Origin: Sulfitobacter sp. THAF37
GTDB taxonomy: Bacteria > Pseudomonadota > Alphaproteobacteria > Rhodobacterales > Rhodobacteraceae
Length of the DNA stretch: 64,000 nt
Direction: 5' to 3'
Assembly: GCF_009363555.1 (NCBI RefSeq)
Contig: NZ_CP045378.1
Span: 1 to 64,000 of the forward strand
Positions 7,946-16,160 of this stretch are shown piece by piece. The position numbers and the translations under genes are program-made. Below the pieces are notes generated by a model that was not told the DNA's origin, did no database searches, and worked only from the letters and a program-made list of their open reading frames with translations. The first letter of the stretch is position 1. Each line of letters starts with the position of its first letter.

Positions 7946-8887
7946 CTAGTCGCTTAGTTCAACACCCTTGTTCTTGTAGATGCGCCAAAGCCCCAGACGC
8001 TTGATGCGATACTCGACAAGTTCAGGGGAGGTGCCAAACCATGCCGCAATCTCAGCGGCAGACTTTCCCGCGGTGACCTGGGATCTCACCTCGACCTCCG
8101 GGAGCATGGTTGCTGAAGCGAGGTAGAACGCATCGTGCTCTTCAGTACTATCGTAAGTCCGACCGAACGCGTCGGCGACTTTTGCAATCCGGGTTAGCTT
8201 GTGACCAAGGAGGATATGCCAACACTCTTCAAGATATGTAACTTTCTGACGTTCCGGTGTGTGGCTGTCGTTCCGCAGGATTGCCCACCTATCCTCTGTA
8301 ATGTCGAGAGGAACGCTCATGGCTGACCATTCGCGACCGCCTGCTCCGAGCAAGAACTTAGCGCACTCGGCACCAAGGCCGTGAACATCGGAGACGGTGT
8401 AAACATCCACGCCATCAATTCGAATGTTCAGCGCGTCGAGTGGCGCATCTAAGGCAACCTCCAAGTCGTCCCGCAGTCCATTCGCCATTTCTTCCATTTC
8501 GGATTTGGACAATGCGACTGACCCGGCCAACTCAGAGTCGGTTTCGGCGAAGTCCTCGCTGACAGGGAAAGCGTTGCTGTTGTTTCGTACGAGTTGTTGT
8601 GCCGCCTGTAAGAGGCAGTGTACCGTTTTTGACTGGACGTTCTTCGCTGCGCGGAAGTGAACCAACGCCACACTGTCGAAGGTTAGACCAGCATCTTGGG
8701 CATCCGGACCGAGCCACTCGATAATCCGAATCGTTGAATTGTTGTCCGGTTCACCCTCGCCGCGCTCAATCCGAGCCAGCGAGGAAAAGCTGATACCGAC
8801 GCGCTCAGATAGAGCCCTGATGCTAAGCCCTTCAGATTCGCGCTTTTTCTTCAGCGCTTTGATCAAAGCCTGCTTGTCTGTTTTCAT
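7946..8887 (-). CDS. XRE regulator with ImmA/IrrE-type metallopeptidase domain
   Basis: This 313-residue protein has an N-terminal helix-turn-helix (about residues 12-60, SIRALSERVGISFSSLARIE) and a C-terminal ImmA/IrrE domain. In related proteins the peptidase domain cleaves the repressor after a signal. The zinc motif reads EECWHILLGH (220-229): the first His of the usual HExxH is Glu, a variant I recall in part of the family, so peptidase activity is uncertain. The gene is divergent from the putative E2-like gene. Two similar 13-base inverted repeats lie in the shared promoter region and are its likely operators. Confidence 0.85.
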   Translation of the reverse strand: MKTDKQALIKALKKKRESEGLSIRALSERVGISFSSLARIERGEGEPDNNSTIRIIEWLGPDAQDAGLTFDSVALVHFRAAKNVQSKTVHCLLQAAQQLVRNNSNAFPVSEDFAETDSELAGSVALSKSEMEEMANGLRDDLEVALDAPLDALNIRIDGVDVYTVSDVHGLGAECAKFLLGAGGREWSAMSVPLDITEDRWAILRNDSHTPERQKVTYLEECWHILLGHKLTRIAKVADAFGRTYDSTEEHDAFYLASATMLPEVEVRSQVTAGKSAAEIAAWFGTSPELVEYRIKRLGLWRIYKNKGVELSD

Positions 8888-8898
8888 AAGTTAATGCC

Positions 8899-8955
8899 GT
8901 GCTAATTGCACGCCTTGACACGGCGCGCAGTCCTCCCATAGTGTGCTTTTAACAC
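8899..8955. promoter_or_regulatory. divergent promoter region with two 13-base operators
   Basis: GTGCTAATTGCAC (8899-8911) and GTGCTTTTAACAC (8943-8955) are two related inverted repeats 44 bases apart, about four helical turns. Between them, for the plus strand, lies TTGACA (8915-8920), an 18-base spacer and TAGTGT (8939-8944). The second repeat overlaps the -10 box, so a bound XRE protein would block transcription of the E2-like operon and could reach its own promoter. Confidence 0.55.
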
Positions 8956-9017
8956 AGAGTCGCACAACATCAAGTGTCCGGGCCTCGGTCCGAAGGCTTT
9001 GGAAAGGGGCGGTAGGA

Positions 9018-9902
9018 ATGAGGAAGAGCATCGAGGACGACCTGAAAGCCATCGGCTTAGGCCTCGACGCCGGCATTCTGCCGACGGTGTTCAATCGGGG
9101 GGTCATCCGGCCCGACAACTCCTCGATTGTCTTGAAACCTTCGGGCCAGGAGAAAGCCGATGCACGGCACCAATCGACACGATCCGCAACCAGACCGTGG
9201 GAACGGCCCGCCGGAGGGCAAGGGACGACCGGACAATCCCGGTCGCCCGCTTCCGGAGCACCGTTCGTCCAGTCAGGACTACGGTCTCGCTATGCGGAAG
9301 GCATAGGGGAATGCCGGGACGCGTACCCGGGTCTCCTCGCGTTTCCTCAAGAATGGCAGATGTGGCTCTTCGCTGAGAGCGATCTGATCGAAGGCCTAGG
9401 TAGAAGAGCCGCATTTGCCATTCAACTTCCCTACACCACCAGCAAGCCGGTTCGAGCCTGGGGCTTTTGGACCACGGCTGTCAGCAAGACTTGGATCGGG
9501 CCGAGGCATACGAATTTTCCCGATGGCTCGATTTGCGCATTCGAGCCACGAGACAAGACATGGCTTCCCGGCGGTTCGGTGACCGGACTGCTCGACCTAT
9601 ATAGCCTCTGGGCCGTGCGGCATCTCTACCTCGAGAAATACGGAAAATGGCCCGGCCGGCAATCTGTGCCGATTGCAGCTGAGAGACTGCTCGAACTCGG
9701 CGACGAAGAGTTTTGCGGATGTGAACATCCATTCGGGAAATACGCCCAGTGCTGTCGGTCATCTGACCAGAAGAACACCTCCGGTTCTGAGCTACTGGAT
9801 TTTGCAATGAAGACCCGCAGGCCTCCAGTGGAGGTTCTTCGGTTTGTTTGGAACCCAACCAGCCCTCCGCCTCGGAGGGACCCAATAACACGGCAGACTT
9901 GA
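9018..9902 (+). CDS. putative E2 (UBC)-like protein with C-terminal Cys cluster
   Basis: The centre resembles the bacterial E2-like fold of ubiquitin-like and CBASS-associated proteins: DGSICAFEPRDKTWLPGG (169-186 from this start, candidate catalytic Cys173), then a helix ending GKWPG. The C-terminal third has a SEC-C-like metal-binding pattern, FCGC then CC (C233, C235, C245, C246). I know the family pattern from memory, so the match is tentative. No E1 or JAB peptidase gene is seen beside it. The N-terminal about 95 residues are doubtful, because between 9160 and 9306 another frame looks more protein-like. It is followed by a small repeat protein, which suggests a two-gene operon controlled by the XRE protein. 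Confidence 0.5.
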   Translation: MRKSIEDDLKAIGLGLDAGILPTVFNRGVIRPDNSSIVLKPSGQEKADARHQSTRSATRPWERPAGGQGTTGQSRSPASGAPFVQSGLRSRYAEGIGECRDAYPGLLAFPQEWQMWLFAESDLIEGLGRRAAFAIQLPYTTSKPVRAWGFWTTAVSKTWIGPRHTNFPDGSICAFEPRDKTWLPGGSVTGLLDLYSLWAVRHLYLEKYGKWPGRQSVPIAAERLLELGDEEFCGCEHPFGKYAQCCRSSDQKNTSGSELLDFAMKTRRPPVEVLRFVWNPTSPPPRRDPITRQT

Positions 9903-9916
9903 GAAGGAGAATTCAG

Positions 9917-10132
9917 ATGGCAGGCAAAGGCAACGGCGGGAGCTATCGCAGCGCGAAATCGGGGCAGTACGTGACAAAGGCTTATGGGAAGTCACATCCG
10001 CGCACCACGGTAAAAGAAGCGCCCGGCAAGAGCGGTTCTACCGGCGGCAGCTACCGGAGCGCAATTTCCGGGCGCTTCGTGACGGCAAAGCATGGCAAAG
10101 CGAATCCGGCTACGACCGTTCGAGAAAAGTGA
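9917..10132 (+). CDS. small basic tandem-repeat protein
   Basis: This 71-residue protein is made of two copies of one unit: GGSYRSAKSGQYVTKAYGKS plus HPRTTVKE, and GGSYRSAISGRFVTAKHGKA plus NPATTVRE. A strong ribosome site AAGGAG lies 9 bases before the ATG. I recognise the GGSYRSA...TTV unit as widespread in small bacterial proteins, but I know of no function. The protein is basic and rich in Gly, Ser and Lys. It starts 14 bases after the putative E2-like gene, so a shared transcript is likely. Confidence 0.75.
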   Translation: MAGKGNGGSYRSAKSGQYVTKAYGKSHPRTTVKEAPGKSGSTGGSYRSAISGRFVTAKHGKANPATTVREK

Positions 10133-10178
10133 GTTTGCCTCTCGCCCAGCGAACGTGTTAGCCAGGCCTTGTCTTGGC

Positions 10179-10228
10179 GTACGGAAATTCGCCGTACACT
10201 TGACATGTACGACGATATGCCGTACATA
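10179..10228 (+). promoter_or_regulatory. toxin-antitoxin promoter with two operator palindromes
   Basis: TTGACA (10200-10205), a 17-base spacer and TACATA (10223-10228) make a near-consensus promoter. Two 19-base sites of the form GTACG-n9-CGTAC lie at 10179-10197 and 10207-10225, 28 bases centre to centre. The second fills the promoter spacer. This is the expected design for autorepression of the following pair by the antitoxin-toxin complex. Confidence 0.8.
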
Positions 10229-10284
10229 GCTGCATGTGAGCGGTGTCTTACCGCTTGACGTCGTTTCGGATCAAGGAGGCAACC

Positions 10285-10599
10285 ATGTTGGCGTTTGAGG
10301 ATAGCACTTTCGCTGTCGACGAGCCCAAGAGCGCTCGGCTGGAAGCGCGTACACAGCCTTCGGTGAAGGATGCGATCAGTCGCGCAGCAACCTTAAGCGG
10401 TGTTGAGGTGAGTTCCTTTGTTGTGAGCGCTGCATACAAGGCCGCGCAAACGACGATTGAAGCTCACAAGTTGACGGCGTTGGAGAGCGAGGCGGATCGT
10501 GCCGCGTTCTTTGGCGCTCTTGAGAACCCTCCGAAGCCGAATAATCGGCTGAAGCAGGCTTTTGCATTGCGCGAGACACTGATCGCGAATGCCGACTGA
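10285..10599 (+). CDS. TacA-type (DUF1778) antitoxin
   Basis: The 104-residue protein has an N-terminal ribbon-helix-helix segment (SARLEARTQPSVKDAISRAA, about residues 15-34) followed by SGVEVSSFVVSAAYKAAQ, as in DUF1778 antitoxins. The C-terminal part would wrap and block the partner acetyltransferase. The ATG at 10285 has the ribosome site AAGGAGG 6 bases upstream; the upstream in-frame start at 10243 lacks one. It overlaps the toxin gene by 11 bases. It likely binds the GTACG palindromes upstream. Confidence 0.88.
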   Translation: MLAFEDSTFAVDEPKSARLEARTQPSVKDAISRAATLSGVEVSSFVVSAAYKAAQTTIEAHKLTALESEADRAAFFGALENPPKPNNRLKQAFALRETLIANAD

Positions 10600-11137
10600 C
10601 GCCGCCTTAGACACGAAGTTCACAATCGAGCCGTTCGATGCCAAGAGCCAGGATCGAACGGCTTTTTCCTGTGGTGTTCCTCAAATCGACAATTACTTGA
10701 AGCTGACGGCAAAGAAGGGGTCGAAGGCTGATGTCGTCCGGATCTGGGTCGTGCTCGACGAAGATCGAAGCACCCTTGGGTTCTACGGAATCAACATGCA
10801 CGCCGTCGTCGCGGAAGACATGCCGGAAGAATTGGCAAAGAAGGCGCCAAGGCATGGCATGCTGCCAGCCGCATTCATTTCTATGATAGGCGTCGATCAA
10901 ACGATGCAGGGGAAGGGCTTGGGCAGCGCGCTGCTTGCTGATGCGCTCAGCCGAATTGGGCGCGTCTCGGACGAGATAGGGACCTGTGCTGTCCTTCTCG
11001 ATGTGTTCGACTGCGGAAACCCCGGAACGGTGGCACGCCGAAAAGCATACTACGAGTCCTTCGGGTTTATTCCTTTGCCAGATCAGCCTTTGCGCCTTTT
11101 CATGCCGATACAAACCGTGCGGACATTGTCGGGCTAA
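10589..11137 (+). CDS. GNAT acetyltransferase toxin (TacT-like)
   Basis: This 182-residue GNAT protein has the acetyl-CoA loop QGKGLG (107-112) and the conserved AYYESFGF end motif (153-160) of TacT/AtaT-type toxins. These acetylate the amino group of charged tRNA and stop translation. The beginning FDCGVPQID-like segment (here FSCGVPQIDNYL, 26-37) is also typical. The antitoxin overlaps upstream, so the pair is a type II toxin-antitoxin system that would stabilise the plasmid and may also serve in defence, since Gabija genes follow within 90 bases. Confidence 0.9.
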   Translation: MPTDAALDTKFTIEPFDAKSQDRTAFSCGVPQIDNYLKLTAKKGSKADVVRIWVVLDEDRSTLGFYGINMHAVVAEDMPEELAKKAPRHGMLPAAFISMIGVDQTMQGKGLGSALLADALSRIGRVSDEIGTCAVLLDVFDCGNPGTVARRKAYYESFGFIPLPDQPLRLFMPIQTVRTLSG

Positions 11138-11222
11138 AAGTTCACGTCATGAAGCCACGATCTTATTTCGCAGTCATATCGGAACGGCGATAAGGAATCT
11201 CGTAGGGGAAGGATTAAACTAC

Positions 11223-13190
11223 GTGTTTATTGAAAGACTGACTCTAACGAATTTTCGTTGCTACGGACCAGTTGAGACAAGCGTTGATCTGGGCCCTGGT
11301 CTCACTGCTTTTGTCGGCATCAATGGCGCAGGAAAGACTGCCATGATGCAGGCCTTGCAGCGCCTCTTTGGAGTGACGAACGATCAAAGACGACTGCGGC
11401 GTGAGGATTTTCACATCCCTACCTCCGAATTGGTCGTGCCGGCTCAGAGGAACCTCGTTCTCGAGGCAATTATTGCCTTCCCAGAGCTAGATGCTGACGG
11501 CGGCGATGGCGTGGCAATTCCGGAATTCTTTCACCAGATGGCCGCTGATGAAGCCGGAAAGTTAAAATGCCGCCTTCGACTTGAAGCGACATGGACCGAT
11601 GATGGTACGCTCGATGGTGCAGTTGAACAGAAATATTGGGCGATCAGGACTTTCGGCGCGTTCACTGACGCTGACTGCATTGATCTGAAGGCAACCGACA
11701 GGGCGCGGATCCAAATGCTTTACGTGCCGGCGACGCGAGACGGCGCATCGCAGGTGACGGCATTTTTGCGGGGAAGGTTGTGGCGTGCTATTAACTGGTC
11801 GCAAGGCGTACGCGACGCATTCACGAACACCGGCGCAACCTTGAACGGCGCATTTGGGGTAGAGTCGGCCGTTGATGTCATTGCCGCCGCGGTGACTCGG
11901 CGGTGGCAAGAAGTGCACACTGCGGGAACTGATACTACGCCGGTCTTCCGCCCGCTTGATCTCCGCTTTGAGCAATTCATCCGTAAGGTTGAAGTGGTCT
12001 TCCGCCCGGACGAGGCCGGACGGGAGCGAGCTCTTGATGACTTGAGCGACGGACAAAGGTCACTCTTTCACCTTGCTATGACCGCTGCGGCTCTGGATGT
12101 GGAAGCCGGTATCGCCGCAGCTCCTGAGGGCGCCGGGTTTCAGGCTGGCGGCGTTCCCCTGCCGGCGCTCACCTTCATCGCGATTGAAGAGCCTGAAAAC
12201 AATCTTGCTCCCTTCTATCTCTCCCGCATCGTTCGTCAGGTAAAAGACCTGACGAAATCGACACAGGCGCAGGCCGTGGTATCCAGTCATTCTCCGAGCA
12301 TCCTTGCCCGCGTCGACCCTACCGAGGTTCGACATTTTCGCCTTGATCCTCTTGATCGCACGGCTCACATCCGTCCGATTAAGCTGCCGACTGGCGAGGA
12401 AGAGGCGTCGAAGTTCATTCGTGAAGCGGTCAGGACCTACCCCGAACTTTATTTTGCGCGCTTCGTCGTGCTTGGGGAAGGAGCATCCGAAGAAGTCGTT
12501 CTCCCGCGCCTCGCCGATGCAATGGGTCTCGACATTGATCGTTCCTTCGTCTCGGTTGTTCCATTGGGCGGGCGCCATGTGAACCATCTCTGGCGACTGC
12601 TGACCGACCTCGACATTCCATACGCGACGCTGCTGGATCTTGATTGGGGCCGAGCTGGTGGTGGGTGGGGACGTATCAAGACTGCATGTACTCAGTTGCT
12701 CGCAAATAACGTCGCACCGCAGGACATTTTTGGAAAGCATCTTGACCCAAAGGGACCAGATGCCAATCTCGCGGCTTTCGATGCGTGGGCGGTCGAGGAC
12801 ACTGAGAATATCAATAACTGGATGAATTGGCTGCGCCAATTCAACGTCTTCTTCTGCACGCCCCTCGACCTCGATTATTCGATGCTGAAGGCCCTACCGC
12901 TCGCCTACCAAATAGTTGAGTCAGGTCGCAATGGGCCTTCGCCTGCAGGTGAGCCTCGCACGGCGGTGCTCGGCGACGACGGTTTGCCTAATCTCTATGC
13001 TACCGACCAGGATGTCTTGATGCGCTGGTATCGCTACTTGTTCTTGGGCCGCGGCAAGCCGAGCACCCACGTTCGGGTTCTGAGTGGACAAGATCCAGCT
13101 GCTCTCGCGGCCGCCGCTCCTGAAGAGTTGCGCGCGCTCCTTACCTCGATTGCAGCTCGGCTTGCCCCGCCACCTCCCCCCGCAGCCTGA
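11223..13190 (+). CDS. gajA: Gabija protein GajA (OLD-family ATPase-nuclease)
   Basis: GajA is the nuclease of the Gabija antiphage system and nicks DNA when nucleotide levels fall. Domains: Walker A GINGAGKT (32-39), ABC signature LSDGQ (274-278), Walker B FIAIEEPE (318-325), H-loop SSHSPS (354-359), then TOPRIM with E419 (LGEGASEE) and DLD (472-474). The frame is open from 10986, but that part overlaps the toxin gene and is not family sequence. The GTG at 11223 gives the usual FIERLTLTNFRCYG start and has AGGGGAAGG 8 bases upstream. At 655 residues it is longer than the type GajA. GajB starts 2 bases after its stop. Confidence 0.88.
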   Translation: MFIERLTLTNFRCYGPVETSVDLGPGLTAFVGINGAGKTAMMQALQRLFGVTNDQRRLRREDFHIPTSELVVPAQRNLVLEAIIAFPELDADGGDGVAIPEFFHQMAADEAGKLKCRLRLEATWTDDGTLDGAVEQKYWAIRTFGAFTDADCIDLKATDRARIQMLYVPATRDGASQVTAFLRGRLWRAINWSQGVRDAFTNTGATLNGAFGVESAVDVIAAAVTRRWQEVHTAGTDTTPVFRPLDLRFEQFIRKVEVVFRPDEAGRERALDDLSDGQRSLFHLAMTAAALDVEAGIAAAPEGAGFQAGGVPLPALTFIAIEEPENNLAPFYLSRIVRQVKDLTKSTQAQAVVSSHSPSILARVDPTEVRHFRLDPLDRTAHIRPIKLPTGEEEASKFIREAVRTYPELYFARFVVLGEGASEEVVLPRLADAMGLDIDRSFVSVVPLGGRHVNHLWRLLTDLDIPYATLLDLDWGRAGGGWGRIKTACTQLLANNVAPQDIFGKHLDPKGPDANLAAFDAWAVEDTENINNWMNWLRQFNVFFCTPLDLDYSMLKALPLAYQIVESGRNGPSPAGEPRTAVLGDDGLPNLYATDQDVLMRWYRYLFLGRGKPSTHVRVLSGQDPAALAAAAPEELRALLTSIAARLAPPPPPAA

Positions 13191-13192
13191 AC

Positions 13193-15076
13193 ATGCGCCT
13201 TATTCGACCAGAAGACTGGCGCCCCAGTGGCATTGATGATCTCGAACCAGAGGCATGGAATGCCTTGCGTCACGAAGGCTCGGCTTGCGTCGTCGCTGGT
13301 CCTGGCGCTGGCAAGACCGAATTTCTGGCACAACGCGCCGACTATCTGCTTGAGACGGGCCTCTGCCGCGCACCGCATCGCGTGCTGGCGATTTCCTTCA
13401 AAACCGATGCGGCTAACAATCTCGCGGCGCGTGTCCGCCAAAGGTGCCCTCCAGAGTTTGCCAACCGGTTCGTGTCGGTCACTTTTGATGCTTTCACCAA
13501 GAGTCTGGTGGATCGCTTTCTAAACGCTATCCCGGCGGACTGGCGCCCGACCCGGCCTTATGAAGTCGCCTTTCCAAAGCACAAGGCGATTGAGGGGTTC
13601 CTCACCGCCGCCCGACTCCATGCACCGCCAGAATGGCATTCGGAAATCGCTGGCTATGGCCCAAGCAACTTTGAACCCAAGGTCGTCGGTAGTTATCGCC
13701 TGCCAATGGGGCCCATCGCGCCTAAAAATGCCGCTGAATTCGCCGTCGCCCGCTGGTGGGCAGCGCAATTACGGCCTGGGCAAACCTCTTCGCTCACATT
13801 CGTTGGCATCAATCGGCTCGCGGAGCTGCTGCTCCGTGCCAATCCCCACATCCGTCGGGCGCTTGTCGCCACATATCCCTTCGTGTTTGTCGATGAATTC
13901 CAAGACACCACCTACGCGCAATACGACTTTCTGTTGTCTGCCTTCCATGGTGGACAGACTGTCGTCACCGGCGTCGGTGACGACAAGCAGCGGATCATGG
14001 TCTTCGCTGGCGCACGCCATGACGCTTTTCAGCGGTTGCAGACCGATTTCGGAGGCGCACGCTTTCCCCTCCTCTTCAACTTCCGTTCCTCGCCCGACTT
14101 GGTCGCTATCCAGCACGTTGTCGCGCGCGCGCTGGATCCGGATGCCGCACCAACGGTCGCTCAAACTGTATGCCAAGTCGATGGCGACGTGGCCCAGGTT
14201 TGGACAAGCGAGACCAAGGAGGCGGAAGCTGCTCACCTGGCTCAATGGATCGCCAACGATATGGTCTCACGCGGCCGCGCGCCGCGCGACTACGCACTCC
14301 TCGTGAAGCAGAAATCCGATGAATACGAGCAAGAAGTCGCGGGAGCTTTTGCGGCTCATGGTCTGCAAATCCGCAACGAGAGCCATGCACTTGGGAAAAC
14401 CTCTCTTCAGGATTTGCTTTCCGACGAGTTGTCCCGCCTGGCGATCGCTGTCCTTCGGCTTGGCACGACCCGCCGTGCACCGGCTGCTTGGCAGCAGGTC
14501 GCGACATCTGTTTTGGCACTACGCGCCGTTGGAAACCATGAAGACGCACGCGCAACCAGAGTCGAGGCTGAACTCACCGCATTTCTCGCTACTTTGCGCA
14601 CCGACATGGCGGCAACTGCTCCGTCGAAGCAAAGCGCTCTCGACTTCATCAGACGGATATTCGACTACTTGGACCTCGATGCGATCTCTCGCGCGTATCC
14701 CGAGTATGGCGTTGGCGATCTGCTCAAGATCATACTTGAAGCTTTTTGCATTCATTTTTTGGCATCTGTCGACGGCGCGCCGAATTGGACTGCATGCTTG
14801 GACGCGTTTGAGGGGGTCAATCAGATCCCGATGATGACTGTCCACAAGAGCAAGGGGCTCGAATTCGACACGATAGTTTTCTTGGGCCTCGACGACCGAG
14901 CCTGGTGGGCCCATACCCCCGGCGACCCCGAAGGCGTTGCCGCTTTTTTTGTCGCCCTCTCCCGTGCGAAGCAGCGCGCTATATTCGCTTTTTGCCAACA
15001 ACGCGGCCAACGAAACAACGTCGCTGAGCTCTACCAACTCCTCACGGCAGCCGGAGTGGCAGAGATCGCGATATGA
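13193..15076 (+). CDS. gajB: Gabija protein GajB (UvrD/Rep-like helicase)
   Basis: This 627-residue superfamily 1 helicase has Walker A GPGAGKT (36-42), motif II VDEFQD (233-238), motif III GVGDDKQRI, motif IV NFRSSPDLV, motif V VHKSKGLEFD and motif VI VALSRAK. In Gabija, GajB joins GajA to form a DNA-sensing and cutting complex. It is longer than the best-studied GajB (about 500 residues), with extra sequence in the 2A/2B region. Tight spacing with GajA gives one transcript. No further gene clearly belongs to the operon. Confidence 0.88.
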   Translation: MRLIRPEDWRPSGIDDLEPEAWNALRHEGSACVVAGPGAGKTEFLAQRADYLLETGLCRAPHRVLAISFKTDAANNLAARVRQRCPPEFANRFVSVTFDAFTKSLVDRFLNAIPADWRPTRPYEVAFPKHKAIEGFLTAARLHAPPEWHSEIAGYGPSNFEPKVVGSYRLPMGPIAPKNAAEFAVARWWAAQLRPGQTSSLTFVGINRLAELLLRANPHIRRALVATYPFVFVDEFQDTTYAQYDFLLSAFHGGQTVVTGVGDDKQRIMVFAGARHDAFQRLQTDFGGARFPLLFNFRSSPDLVAIQHVVARALDPDAAPTVAQTVCQVDGDVAQVWTSETKEAEAAHLAQWIANDMVSRGRAPRDYALLVKQKSDEYEQEVAGAFAAHGLQIRNESHALGKTSLQDLLSDELSRLAIAVLRLGTTRRAPAAWQQVATSVLALRAVGNHEDARATRVEAELTAFLATLRTDMAATAPSKQSALDFIRRIFDYLDLDAISRAYPEYGVGDLLKIILEAFCIHFLASVDGAPNWTACLDAFEGVNQIPMMTVHKSKGLEFDTIVFLGLDDRAWWAHTPGDPEGVAAFFVALSRAKQRAIFAFCQQRGQRNNVAELYQLLTAAGVAEIAI

Positions 15077-15780
15077 TGGGCGAAGAGGTTTTTCAAGTAT
15101 GCGGCGTGCCTTTGATGCCAGCGCTGGCCGCTGTCAGTCTGCCATCGGTGATCTCGTACTTCGCATCTCGGCCAGTGTTGTTCGTCGCTTTGCCGGACAT
15201 GCTATGTCGCCCCGTCATCATGGGTCGCTAGCTGTGTTCGACGACCGCCAGATTGAATTGGCCGCGGCTGGTATCAGGCCGTTGATGGTCGTGATGCGCG
15301 GATCGCAAGTTATCGGGGTGCCGTAGAGGGTCCGTTAGAAATCCGGGTGAGCCGAGCACGGTATCGAGGCTTCGACGGTCTCCCTGCTGCTCCTCCAGAC
15401 AACGCACATCGCGTTGCCACGGGAACCAGCCGTCGCAGCACATGAGACACGGTCAGGCAAAGCGCTGTCTCGTCCGGGTTCGGATCGGGGCAAAAGGGTA
15501 AGTAAGGCGCGCGCCCGTGCATCTCGCTCGGCTGTTCACCCAGTTTCCTTCGCGGCCACCGCACTTCTCCGGGTGTCTGTGTTGCATGAGATGCTGGTCG
15601 CAGCTGTCGTCCCGTCCACAAAGGTTGTCACCGATCTTTTTCCCCTGACCCTGCGGGTCATTCCGCGCGCACCAAAAAGACCGGTGCCTGCCCCTCTCCG
15701 CTGCGCTTCGCCTTCGGTGTGGCCGGGCCTTGGCCAGCTGCAAGGTGACCATCGTTGCAACGCAAACAAGGAGAAGAGCA
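15077..15780. other. 704-base stretch without a convincing gene
   Basis: A possible 75-residue frame (15099-15326) follows a weak GAAGAGG site after gajB, but it matches nothing I know. The rest has no reading frame with a good start. The end of the stretch carries the ribosome site of the DUF736 gene (AAGGAGAAG). It may hold the DUF736 promoter, but no clear -35/-10 pair was found. Confidence 0.4.
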
Positions 15781-16119
15781 ATGACCACGAACTGCATCAA
15801 ATTCACAAGCGCCGACATCGAAACCGCCAAGGGCACCGGCTCCATCTCGACCCTGACCTTCGACCTCGACATCACGGTCGAACCTGTCGCAAGCGCCAAC
15901 CCTATGGCCCCCACGCACCGCGTCCTCGGCCGCTCCCCGCGCGGCAAGCTGGTCGAGTGCGGCGGCATCTGGAAGAAGCAGAACAAGGAGACCGGCGCCG
16001 ACTACTACACGCTGACCATCCGCGACCACGGCTTCAACGCCAACCTCGGCAAGGCCGCGAACCAGGACGATCTGTCCCTGCAGGCCGTCATCCCCTGGGG
16101 TCCCAAAGACGCAGCCTAA
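15781..16119 (+). CDS. DUF736 family protein
   Basis: The 112-residue protein is a DUF736 member, recognised by the spaced blocks ISTLTFDLDITVEPV, APTHRVLGRSPRGKLVECGG and WKKQNKETGADYYTLTI. The family is common on alphaproteobacterial conjugative and integrative elements; the function is unknown. The start at 15781 follows AAGGAGAAGAGCA; an upstream in-frame ATG at 15730 lacks such a site. A strong terminator follows, so it is a single-gene unit. Confidence 0.85.
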   Translation: MTTNCIKFTSADIETAKGTGSISTLTFDLDITVEPVASANPMAPTHRVLGRSPRGKLVECGGIWKKQNKETGADYYTLTIRDHGFNANLGKAANQDDLSLQAVIPWGPKDAA

Positions 16120-16125
16120 GCCATC

Positions 16126-16160
16126 AGCCAGACCGCTCCGGCGGTCTGGCTCTTTCTCGT
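16126..16160 (+). terminator. terminator after the DUF736 gene
   Basis: The perfect 11-base stem AGCCAGACCGC / GCGGTCTGGCT (16126-16136, 16141-16151) has a TCCG loop and is followed by CTTTCTCGTT. It starts 7 bases after the stop codon and is a good intrinsic terminator. Confidence 0.8.

Noticed and set aside
9018..9902. Assignment as a CBASS operon
   Set aside because: No CD-NTase, effector, Cap2-type E1-E2 or Cap3 gene is near; only an E2-like pattern is seen.
10589..11222. Upstream extension of gajA to 10986
   Set aside because: The extension overlaps the acetyltransferase gene and has no OLD-family sequence; the GTG at 11223 has a ribosome site.
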